This document shows positions 52,889 to 64,000 of a stretch of 64,000 nt of DNA, piece by piece. Numbering within the stretch: the stretch's first letter is position 1; each line of letters starts with the position of its first letter. A program made the position numbers and the translations under genes. The notes beneath the pieces are model-generated. The model did no database searches. It worked only from the letters and a program-made list of their open reading frames with translations, and was not told where the DNA came from. Source of the stretch: Halictus rubicundus (lineage: Eukaryota; Arthropoda; Insecta; Hymenoptera; Halictidae). The stretch is from assembly GCF_050948215.1 (NCBI RefSeq), contig NW_027488901.1:161476-225475 (forward strand), given 5' to 3'.

Positions 52889-54724
52889 GATAGGATAGGA
52901 TAATGGATAGGATAGGATAGAGGATAGGATAGGATAGAGGATAGGATAGGATAGAGGATAGGATAGGATAGAGGATAGGATAGGATAGAGGATAGGATGG
53001 GATAGAGGATAGGATAGGATAGAGGATAGGATAGGATAGAGGATAGGATAGGATAGAGTATAGGATAAGGTAGAGGATAGGATAGGATAGACGATATAAT
53101 AGAATAGGGGATAGTATAGGATAGAGGATAGGATAAAGGATAGGATAGAATAGAGGATAGGATAGGATAAAGGATAGGATAGGATAGAGGATAGGATAGG
53201 ATAGGATAGAGGGATAGGATAGAGGATAGGATAGAGGATCGGATAGAGGATAGGATAGGATAGAGGAAAGGATAGGATAGAGGATAGGATACGTAATTGG
53301 ATAGGATAGAGGATAGGATAAGGTAGAGGATAGTATAGGATAGAGGATAGGATAGGATAGAGGATAGGATAGGATAGAGGATAGGATAGGGTAGAGGATA
53401 GGATAGGATAGAGGATAGGATAGGATAGAGGATAGGATAGGATAGAGGATAGGATAGAGGATAGGATAGAGGATAGGATAGAGGATTGGATAGGATAGAG
53501 GATCGGATAGAGGATACGATAGGATAGGATAGTGGAAAGGATAGGATAGGATAGTGGATAGGATAGGATAAAGGATAGAGGATAGGATAGGATAGAGGAT
53601 AGGATAGAGGATAGGAAAGAGGATAGGATAGAGGATAGGATATAGGATAGTATAGAGGATAGGATAGAGGATAGGATAGAGGATAGGATAGCGGATAGGA
53701 TAGGATAGAGGATAGGATAGGATAGAGGATAGGATAGGATAGAGGATAGGATAGGATAGAGGATAGGAGAGGATAGAGGATAGGATAGAGGATAGGATAG
53801 GATAGACTATAGGATAGGATAGAGGATAGGATAGGATAGAGGATAGGATAGGATAGAGGATAGGATAGGATAGAGGATAGGATAGGATAGAGGATAGGAT
53901 AGGATAGAGGATAGGATGGGATAGAGGATAGGATAGGATAGAGGATAGGATAGGATAGAGGATAGGATAGGATAGAGTATAGGATAAGGTAGAGGATAGG
54001 ATAGGATAGACGATATAATAGAATAGGGGATAGTATAGGATAGAGGATAGGATAAAGGATAGGATAGAATAGAGGATAGGATAGGATAAAGGATAGGATA
54101 GGATAGAGGATAGGATAGGATAGGATAGAGGATAGGATAGAGGATAGGATAGAGGATCGGATAGAGGATAGGATAGGATAGAGGAAAGGATAGGATAGAG
54201 GATAGGATACGTAATTGGATAGGATAGAGGATAGGATAAGGTAGAGGATAGTATAGGATAGAGGATAGGATAGGATAGAGGATAGGATAGGATAGAGGAT
54301 AGGATAGGGTAGAGGATAGGATAGGATAGAGGATAGGATAGGATAGAGGATAGGATAGGATAGAGGATAGGATAGAGGATAGGATAGAGGATAGGATAGA
54401 GGATTGGATAGGATAGAGGATCGGATAGAGGATACGATAGGATAGGATAGTGGAAAGGATAGGATAGGATAGTGGATAGGATAGGATAAAGGATAGAGGA
54501 TAGGATAGGATAGAGGATAGGATAGAGGATAGGAAAGAGGATAGGATAGAGGATAGGATATAGGATAGTATAGAGGATAGGATAGAGGATAGGATAGAGG
54601 ATAGGATAGCGGATAGGATAGGATAGAGGATAGGATAGGATAGAGGATAGGATAGGATAGAGGATAGGATAGGATAGAGGATAGGAGAGGATAGAGGATA
54701 GGATAGAGGATAGGATAGGATAGA
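52889..54724. repeat. 918-bp tandem (54 x 17 bp), superunit 2
   Basis: Counterpart of 39793-41628, shifted by 13096 bp: the ATACGTAATTGG C positions are 53292 and 54210, again 918 bp apart. Confidence 0.8.
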
Positions 54725-57700
54725 CTATAGGATAGGATAGAGGATAGGATAGGATAGAGGATAGGATAGGATAGAGGATAGGATAGGATAGAGGATAGGA
54801 TAGGATAGAGGATAGGATAGGATAGAGGATAGGATAGGATAGAGGATAGGATAGGATAGAGGATAGGATAGGATAGAGGATAGGATAGGATAGAGGATAG
54901 TATAGGATAGAGGATAGGATAGAATAGAGGATAGGATAGGATAAAGGATAGGATAGGATAGAGGATAGGATAGGATAGAGGATAGGATAGGATAGGATAG
55001 AGGATAGGATAGGATAGAGGATAGGATAGGATAGAGGATAGGATAGGATAGAGGATAGGATAGGATAGAGGATAGGATAGGATAGAGGATAGGATAGGAT
55101 AGAGGATAGGATAGGATAGAGGATAGGATAGGATAGAGGATAGGATAGGATAGAGGATAGGATAGGATAGAGGATAGGATAGGATAGAGGATAGGATAGG
55201 ATAGAGGATAGGATAGGATAGAGGATAGGATAGGATAGAGGATAGGATAGGATAGAGGATATAATAGGATTGAGGAAAGGATAGGATAGTGGATAGGATA
55301 GGATAGAGGATAGGATAGGAAAGAGGATAGGATAGGATAGAGGATAGGATAGGATAGAGGATAGGATAGGATAGAGGATAGGATAGGATAGAGGATAGGA
55401 TGGGATAGAGGATAAGATAGGATAGAGGATAGGATAGGATAGAGGATAGTATAGGATAAAGGATAGGATAGGATAGAGGATAGGATAGGATAGGATAGAG
55501 GATAGGATAGGTAATTGGATAGGATAGAGTATAGGATAAGGTAGAGGATAGGATAGGATAGAGGATAGGATAGGATAGAGGATAGGATAGGATAGAGGAT
55601 AGGATAGGGTAGAGGATAGGATAGGATAGAGGATAGGATAGGATAGAGGATAGGATAGGATAGAGGATAGGATAGAGGATAGGATAGAGGATAGGATAGA
55701 GGATTGGATAGGATAGAGGATCGGATAGAGGATACGATAGGATAGGATAGTGGAAAGGATAGGATAGGATAGTGGATAGGATAGGATAAAGGATAGAGGA
55801 TAGGATAGGATAGAGGATAGGATAGAGGATAGGAAAGAGGATAGGATAGAGGATAGGATATAGGATAGTATAGAGGATAGGATAGAGGATAGGATAGAGG
55901 ATAGGATAGCGGATAGGATAGGATAGAGGATAGGATAGGATAGAGGATAGGATAGGATAGAGGATAGGATAGGATAGAGGATAGGAGAGGATAGAGGATA
56001 GGATAGAGGATAGGATAGGATAGACTATAGGATAGGATAGAGGATAGGATAGGATAGAGGATAGGATAGGATAGAGGATAGGATAGGATAGAGGATAGGA
56101 TAGGATAGAGGATAGGATAGGATAGAGGATAGGATAGGATAGAGGATAGGATAGGATAGAGGATAGGATAGGATAGAGGATAGGATAGGATAGAGGATAG
56201 TATAGGATAGAGGATAGGATAGAATAGAGGATAGGATAGGATAAAGGATAGGATAGGATAGAGGATAGGATAGGATAGAGGATAGGATAGGATAGGATAG
56301 AGGATAGGATAGGATAGAGGATAGGATAGGATAGAGGATAGGATAGGATAGAGGATAGGATAGGATAGAGGATAGGATAGGATAGAGGATAGGATAGGAT
56401 AGAGGATAGGATAGGATAGAGGATAGGATAGGATAGAGGATAGGATAGGATAGAGGATAGGATAGGATAGAGGATAGGATAGGATAGAGGATAGGATAGG
56501 ATAGAGGATAGGATAGGATAGAGGATAGGATAGGATAGAGGATATAATAGGATTGAGGAAAGGATAGGATAGTGGATAGGATAGGATAGAGGATAGGATA
56601 GGAAAGAGGATAGGATAGGATAGAGGATAGGATAGGATAGAGGATAGGATAGGATAGAGGATAGGATAGGATAGAGGATAGGATGGGATAGAGGATAAGA
56701 TAGGATAGAGGATAGGATAGGATAGAGGATAGTATAGGATAAAGGATAGGATAGGATAGAGGATAGGATAGGATAGGATAGAGGATAGGATAGGTAATTG
56801 GATAGGATAGAGTATAGGATAAGGTAGAGGATAGGATAGGATAGAGGATATAATTGGATAGGGGATAGTATAGGATAGATGATAGGATAGGATAGAGGAT
56901 AGGATAGGATAAAGGATAGAATAGAATAGAGAATAGGATAGGATAAAAGATAGGATAGGATAGAGGATAGGATAGGATAGGATAGAGGATAGGAGAAGAT
57001 AGAGGATAGGATAGAGGATAGGATAGAGGATAGGATAGAGGATTGGATAGGATAGAGGATCGGATAGAGGATAGGATAGGAAAGGATAGAGGAAAGGATA
57101 GGATAGGATAGAGGATAGGATAGGATAAAGGATAGAGGATAGGATAGGATAGAGGATAGGATAGAGGATAGGAAAGAGGATAGGATAGAGGATAGGATAT
57201 AGGATAGGATAGAGGATAGGATAGGTAATTGTATAGCATAGAGGGTAGGATAAGGTAGATAATAGTATAGGATAGAGGATAGGATAGGATAGAGGATAGG
57301 ATAGGGTAGAGGATAGAATTGGATAGAGGATAGGATAGAGGATAGGATAGAGGATAGGATAGGATAGATGATAGGATAGGATAGAGGATATGATAGGATA
57401 GAGGAAAGGATAGGATAGAGGATAGGATAGGTAATTGGATAGCATAGAGGGTAGGATAAGGTAGAGGATAGGATAGAGGATAGGATAGAGGATAGGATAG
57501 GATGGATGATAGGATAGAGGATAGGATAGGATACAGGATCGGATAGAGGATAGGATAGGATAGAGGATAGGATAGGATAGAGGATAGGATAGGATAGAGG
57601 ATAGGATAGGATAGAGGATAGGATAGGATAGAGGATAGTATAGGATAGAGGATAGGATAGAATAGAGGATAGGATAGGATAAAGGATAGGATAGGATAGA

Positions 57701-58680
57701 GGATAGGATAGGATAGAGGATAGGATAGGATAGGATAGAGGATAGGATAGGATAGAGGATAGGATAGGATAGAGGATAGGATAGGATAGAGGATAGGATA
57801 GGATAGAGGATAGGATAGGATAGAGGATAGGATAGGATAGAGGATAGGATAGGATAGAGGATAGGATAGGATAGAGGATAGGATAGGATAGAGGATAGGA
57901 TAGGATAGAGGATAGGATAGGATAGAGGATAGGATAGGATAGAGGATAGGATAGGATAGAGGATAGGATAGGATAGAGGATAGGATAGGATAGAGGATAG
58001 GATAGGATAGAGGATATAATAGGATTGAGGAAAGGATAGGATAGTGGATAGGATAGGATAGAGGATAGGATAGGAAAGAGGATAGGATAGGATAGAGGAT
58101 AGGATAGGATAGAGGATAGGATAGGATAGAGGATAGGATAGGATAGAGGATAGGATGGGATAGAGGATAAGATAGGATAGAGGATAGGATAGGATAGAGG
58201 ATAGTATAGGATAAAGGATAGGATAGGATAGAGGATAGGATAGGATAGGATAGAGGATAGGATAGGTAATTGGATAGGATAGAGTATAGGATAAGGTAGA
58301 GGATAGGATAGGATAGAGGATAGGATAGGATAGAGGATAGGATAGGATAGAGGATAGGATAGGGTAGAGGATAGGATAGGATAGAGGATAGGATAGGATA
58401 GAGGATAGGATAGGATAGAGGATAGGATAGAGGATAGGATAGAGGATAGGATAGAGGATTGGATAGGATAGAGGATCGGATAGAGGATACGATAGGATAG
58501 GATAGTGGAAAGGATAGGATAGGATAGTGGATAGGATAGGATAAAGGATAGAGGATAGGATAGGATAGAGGATAGGATAGAGGATAGGAAAGAGGATAGG
58601 ATAGAGGATAGGATATAGGATAGTATAGAGGATAGGATAGAGGATAGGATAGAGGATAGGATAGCGGATAGGATAGGATA

Positions 58681-61600
58681 GAGGATAGGATAGGATAGAG
58701 GATAGGATAGGATAGAGGATAGGATAGGATAGAGGATAGGAGAGGATAGAGGATAGGATAGAGGATAGGATAGGATAGACTATAGGATAGGATAGAGGAT
58801 AGGATAGGATAGAGGATAGGATAGGATAGAGGATAGGATAGGATAGAGGATAGGATAGGATAGAGGATAGGATAGGATAGAGGATAGGATAGGATAGAGG
58901 ATAGGATAGGATAGAGGATAGGATAGGATAGAGGATAGGATAGGATAGAGGATAGTATAGGATAGAGGATAGGATAGAATAGAGGATAGGATAGGATAAA
59001 GGATAGGATAGGATAGAGGATAGGATAGGATAGAGGATAGGATAGGATAGGATAGAGGATAGGATAGGATAGAGGATAGGATAGGATAGAGGATAGGATA
59101 GGATAGAGGATAGGATAGGATAGAGGATAGGATAGGATAGAGGATAGGATAGGATAGAGGATAGGATAGGATAGAGGATAGGATAGGATAGAGGATAGGA
59201 TAGGATAGAGGATAGGATAGGATAGAGGATAGGATAGGATAGAGGATAGGATAGGATAGAGGATAGGATAGGATAGAGGATAGGATAGGATAGAGGATAT
59301 AATAGGATTGAGGAAAGGATAGGATAGTGGATAGGATAGGATAGAGGATAGGATAGGAAAGAGGATAGGATAGGATAGAGGATAGGATAGGATAGAGGAT
59401 AGGATAGGATAGAGGATAGGATAGGATAGAGGATAGGATGGGATAGAGGATAAGATAGGATAGAGGATAGGATAGGATAGAGGATAGTATAGGATAAAGG
59501 ATAGGATAGGATAGAGGATAGGATAGGATAGGATAGAGGATAGGATAGGTAATTGGATAGGATAGAGTATAGGATAAGGTAGAGGATAGGATAGGATAGA
59601 GGATATAATTGGATAGGGGATAGTATAGGATAGATGATAGGATAGGATAGAGGATAGGATAGGATAAAGGATAGAATAGAATAGAGAATAGGATAGGATA
59701 AAAGATAGGATAGGATAGAGGATAGGATAGGATAGGATAGAGGATAGGAGAAGATAGAGGATAGGATAGAGGATAGGATAGAGGATAGGATAGAGGATTG
59801 GATAGGATAGAGGATCGGATAGAGGATAGGATAGGAAAGGATAGAGGAAAGGATAGGATAGGATAGAGGATAGGATAGGATAAAGGATAGAGGATAGGAT
59901 AGGATAGAGGATAGGATAGAGGATAGGAAAGAGGATAGGATAGAGGATAGGATATAGGATAGGATAGAGGATAGGATAGGTAATTGTATAGCATAGAGGG
60001 TAGGATAAGGTAGATAATAGTATAGGATAGAGGATAGGATAGGATAGAGGATAGGATAGGGTAGAGGATAGAATTGGATAGAGGATAGGATAGAGGATAG
60101 GATAGAGGATAGGATAGGATAGATGATAGGATAGGATAGAGGATATGATAGGATAGAGGAAAGGATAGGATAGAGGATAGGATAGGTAATTGGATAGCAT
60201 AGAGGGTAGGATAAGGTAGAGGATAGGATAGAGGATAGGATAGAGGATAGGATAGGATGGATGATAGGATAGAGGATAGGATAGGATACAGGATCGGATA
60301 GAGGATAGGATAGGATAGAGGATAGGATAGGATAGAGGAAAGGATAGGATAGAGGATAGGATAGGTAATTGTATAGCATAGAGGGTAGGATAAGGTAGAG
60401 GATAGTATAGGATAGAGGATAGGATAGGATAGAGGATAGGATAGGGTAGAGGATAGAATTGGATAGAGGATAGGATAGAGGATAGGATAGAGGATAGGAT
60501 AGGATAGAGGATAGGATAGGATAGAGGATATGATAGGATAGAGGAAAGGATAGGATAGAGGATAGGATAGGTAATTGGATAGCATAGAGGGTAGGATAAG
60601 GTAGAGGATAGTATAGGATAGAGGATAGGATAGGATAGAGGATAGGATTGGATAGAGGATAGGATAGGATCGAGGATAGGATAGGATAGAGGATAGGATA
60701 GATGATAGGATAGGGTAGAGGATAGGATAGGATAGAGGATAGGATAGGATAGAGGATAGGATAGGATCGAGGATAGGATAGGATAGAGGATAGGATAGGA
60801 TAGAGGATAGGATAGGATAGAGGATAGGATAGGTAATTGGATAGGATAGAGTATAGGATAGGATAGAGGATATAATATCGTGGGGGATAGTATAGGATAG
60901 AGGATAGGATAAAGGATAGGAAAGAATAGAGGATAGGATGGGATAAAGGATAGGATAGAATAGAGGATAGGATAGGATAGGATAGAGGATAGGATAGGAT
61001 AGAGGATAGGATAGAGGATAGGATAGGATAGAGGATAGGATAGGATAGAGGATAGGATAGGTAATTGGATAGGATAGAGTATAGGATAAGGTAGAGAATA
61101 GGATAGGATAGAGGATATAATAGGATAGAGGATAGGATAGGATAGAGGATAGGATAGGAAAGAGGATAGGATAGGATAGAGGATAGGATAGGATAGAGGA
61201 TAGGATAGAGGATAGGATAGGATAGAGGATAGGATAGGATAGAGGATAGGATAGGATAGAGGACAGGATAGGATAGAGGATAGGATATGATAGAGGATAG
61301 GATAGGATAGAGGATAGGATAGGATAGAGGATAGGATAGGTAATTGGATAGGATAGAGTATAGGATAGGATAGAGGATATAATATCGTGGGGGATAGTAT
61401 AGGATAGAGGATAGGATAAAGGATAGGAAAGAATAGAGGATAGGATGGGATAAAGGATAGGATAGAATAGAGGATAGGATAGGATAGGATAGAGGATAGG
61501 ATAGGATAGAGGATAGGATAGAGGATAGGATAGGATAGAGGATAGGATAGGATAGAGGATAGGATAGGTAATTGGATAGGATAGAGTATCGGATAAGGTA

Positions 61601-63415
61601 GAGAATAGGATAGGATAGAGGATATAATAGGATAGAGGATAGGATAGGATAGAGGATAGGATAGGAAAGAGGATAGGATAGGATAGAGGATAGGATAGGA
61701 TAGAGGATATGATAGGATAGAGGAAAGGATAGGATAGAGGATAGGATAGGTAATTGGATAGCATAGAGGGTAGGATAAGGTAGAGGATAGTATAGGATAG
61801 AGGATAGGATAGGATAGAGGATAGGATTGGATAGAGGATAGGATAGGATCGAGGATAGGATAGGATAGAGGATAGGATAGATGATAGGATAGGGTAGAGG
61901 ATAGGATAGGATAGAGGATAGGATAGGATAGAGGATAGGATAGGATCGAGGATAGGATAGGATAGAGGATAGGATAGGATAGAGGATAGGATAGGATAGA
62001 GGATAGGATAGGTAATTGGATAGGATAGAGTATAGGATAGGATAGAGGATATAATATCGTGGGGGATAGTATAGGATAGAGGATAGGATAAAGGATAGGA
62101 AAGAATAGAGGATAGGATGGGATAAAGGATAGGATAGAATAGAGGATAGGATAGGATAGGATAGAGGATAGGATAGGATAGAGGATAGGATAGAGGATAG
62201 GATAGGATAGAGGATAGGATAGGATAGAGGATAGGATAGGTAATTGGATAGGATAGAGTATAGGATAAGGTAGAGAATAGGATAGGATAGAGGATATAAT
62301 AGGATAGAGGATAGGATAGGATAGAGGATAGGATAGGAAAGAGGATAGGATAGGATAGAGGATAGGATAGGATAGAGGATAGGATAGAGGATAGGATAGG
62401 ATAGAGGATAGGATAGGATAGAGGATAGGATAGGATAGAGGACAGGATAGGATAGAGGATAGGATATGATAGAGGATAGGATAGGATAGAGGATAGGATA
62501 GGATAGAGGATAGGATAGGTAATTGGATAGGATAGAGTATAGGATAGGATAGAGGATATAATATCGTGGGGGATAGTATAGGATAGAGGATAGGATAAAG
62601 GATAGGAAAGAATAGAGGATAGGATGGGATAAAGGATAGGATAGAATAGAGGATAGGATAGGATAGGATAGAGGATAGGATAGGATAGAGGATAGGATAG
62701 AGGATAGGATAGGATAGAGGATAGGATAGGATAGAGGATAGGATAGGTAATTGGATAGGATAGAGTATCGGATAAGGTAGAGAATAGGATAGGATAGAGG
62801 ATATAATAGGATAGAGGATAGGATAGGATAGAGGATAGGATAGGAAAGAGGATAGGATAGGATAGAGGATAGGATAGGATAGAGGATAGGATAGAGGATA
62901 GGATAGGATAGAGGATAGGATAGGATAGAGGATAGGATAGGATAGAGGACAGGATAGGATAGAGGATAGGATATGATAGAGGATAGGATAGGATAGAGGA
63001 TCGGATAGAGGATAGGATAGGATAGAGGATAGGATAGGATAGAGGATAAAGTAGGATAGAGGATAGGATAGGATAGAGGATAGGATAGGATAGAGGATAG
63101 TATAGGATAGAGGATAGGATAGAATAGAGGATAGGATAGGATAAAGGATAGGATAGGATAGAGGATAGGATAGGATAGGATAGGATAGGATAGAGGATAG
63201 GATAGGATAGAGGATATAATAGGATTGAGGAAAGGATAGGATAGAGGATAGGATAGGATAGAGGATAGGATAGAGGATAGGATAGGATAGAGGATAGGAT
63301 AGGATAGGATAGAGGATAGGATAGGATAGAGGATAGGATAGAGGATAGGATAGGATAGAGGATAGGATAGGATAGAGGATAGGATAGGTAATTGGATAGG
63401 ATAGAGTATAGGATA
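58681..63415. repeat. 4.7-kb near-identical block, copy 2
   Basis: Second copy of 44901-49635, 13780 bp downstream in the same orientation. It carries the four TATCGTGGGGG markers at the same internal spacings. Confidence 0.85.
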
Positions 63416-64000
63416 GGATAGAGGATATAATATCGTGGGGGATAGTATAGGATAGAGGATAGGATAAAGGATAGGAAAGAATAGAGGATAGGATGGGATA
63501 AAGGATAGGATAGAATAGAGGATAGGATAGGATAGGATAGAGGATAGGATAGGATAGAGGATAGGATAGAGGATAGGATAGGATAGAGGATAGGATAGGA
63601 TAGAGGATAGGATAGGTAATTGGATAGGATAGAGTATCGGATAAGGTAGAGAATAGGATAGGATAGAGGATATAATAGGATAGAGGATAGGATAGGATAG
63701 AGGATAGGATAGGAAAGAGGATAGGATAGGATAGAGGATAGGATAGGATAGAGGATAGGATAGAGGATAGGATAGGATAGAGGATAGGATAGGATAGAGG
63801 ATAGGATAGGATAGAGGACAGGATAGGATAGAGGATAGGATATGATAGAGGATAGGATAGGATAGAGGATCGGATAGAGGATAGGATAGGATAGAGGATA
63901 GGATAGGATAGAGGATAAAGTAGGATAGAGGATAGGATAGGATAGAGGATAGGATAGGATAGAGGATAGTATAGGATAGAGGATAGGATAGAATAGAGGA

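Larger units (their letters stand above)
23550..64000. repeat. Satellite array B: homogeneous (GGATA)nGA repeat with higher-order structure
   Basis: About 40.5 kb of the same satellite as array A, running off the window end. The consensus + unit GAGGATAGGATAGGATA has 7 G, 7 A, 3 T and no C. Units with two or four GGATA are interspersed. From about 28.2 kb perfect 17-mers dominate, and sparse fixed variants mark positions within larger repeats, notably GGTAATTGGATAG, ATATAATAGGATTGAGG, GGTAGAGG, GATCGGATAG and ATATCGTGGGGGATAG. The - strand is stop-free in the consensus in all three frames, which yields open frames of 1391 to 3967 codons with peptide period YPLSYPILYPILSSILS. These carry no evidence of being genes. 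Confidence 0.96.
50841..64000. repeat. About 13.2-kb superunit, copy 2 (open at window end)
   Basis: Collinear with copy 1 from its start marker at 50841. It differs by internal gains and losses (offsets listed under copy 1) and after about 63415 continues with another TATCGTGGGGG cassette instead of the copy 1 sequence. The right boundary is not in the window. Confidence 0.82.

Noticed and set aside
3711..64000. CRISPR array (short regular repeats)
   Set aside because: There are no unique spacers; repeat and spacing are the same sequence, and the context is eukaryotic.
3711..64000. Telomere
   Set aside because: No tandem TTAGG or other known telomere repeat; ATAGG is similar but different, and higher-order structure is not a telomere trait.
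3711..64000. Centromere identified by a CENP-B-like box
   Set aside because: The 17-bp unit length matches the box length only by coincidence; the sequence has no resemblance. Centromeric location is possible but unsupported by sequence alone.
3711..64000. Dense GATA-factor binding sites
   Set aside because: The consensus context is GGATAG, and the family site needs A or T before GATA; only scattered variants such as TGATAG qualify.

Overview
The window is non-coding, repeat-dominated DNA from a eukaryote, most probably an insect. BEL/Pao elements are confined to animals and are common in insects. A placement in Hymenoptera (ants or bees) is only a guess from the general look of the elements. 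I see no intact host gene, RNA gene or CRISPR array.

Layout. (1) 1-2022: a BEL/Pao retrotransposon pol fragment on + with reverse transcriptase, RNase H and the start of integrase. It has one in-frame stop and one frameshift. (2) 2023-3710: a Ty1/Copia fragment on + with partial gag, zinc knuckle, protease and integrase. It is truncated at both ends and has four in-frame stops. (3) 3711-21364: satellite array A, built from GGATA pentamers punctuated by GA, rather degenerate and with several internal kilobase-scale duplications. (4) 21365-23549: a 2185-bp CpG-rich island with TG...CA ends, read here as a solo LTR inserted into the satellite. It carries its own array of 141-bp subrepeats. (5) 23550-64000: satellite array B of the same family. 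It starts moderately diverged and becomes very homogeneous from about 28.2 kb to the window end.

The satellite has a nested structure. The pentamer GGATA is grouped as (GGATA)nGA with n mostly 3 (17 bp), also 2 (12 bp) and 4 (22 bp). Variant units define higher-order blocks of 221, 507, 918, about 1520 and 2088 bp. In array B these sit inside a superunit of about 13.1-13.8 kb present twice (about 37653-50840 and 50841-64000). Parts of the two superunits are almost identical. In array A a larger block of about 4.75-5.2 kb is also present twice.

The consensus 17-mer has no C on + and no stop codon in any of the three - frames. Because 17 is not divisible by 3, every - frame reads the same 17-residue peptide. 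This explains - strand open frames of up to 3967 codons; they are composition artefacts and are not annotated as genes. The interest of the window lies in the satellite architecture and history, the datable LTR insertion, and the boundary where the satellite abuts broken retrotransposons.
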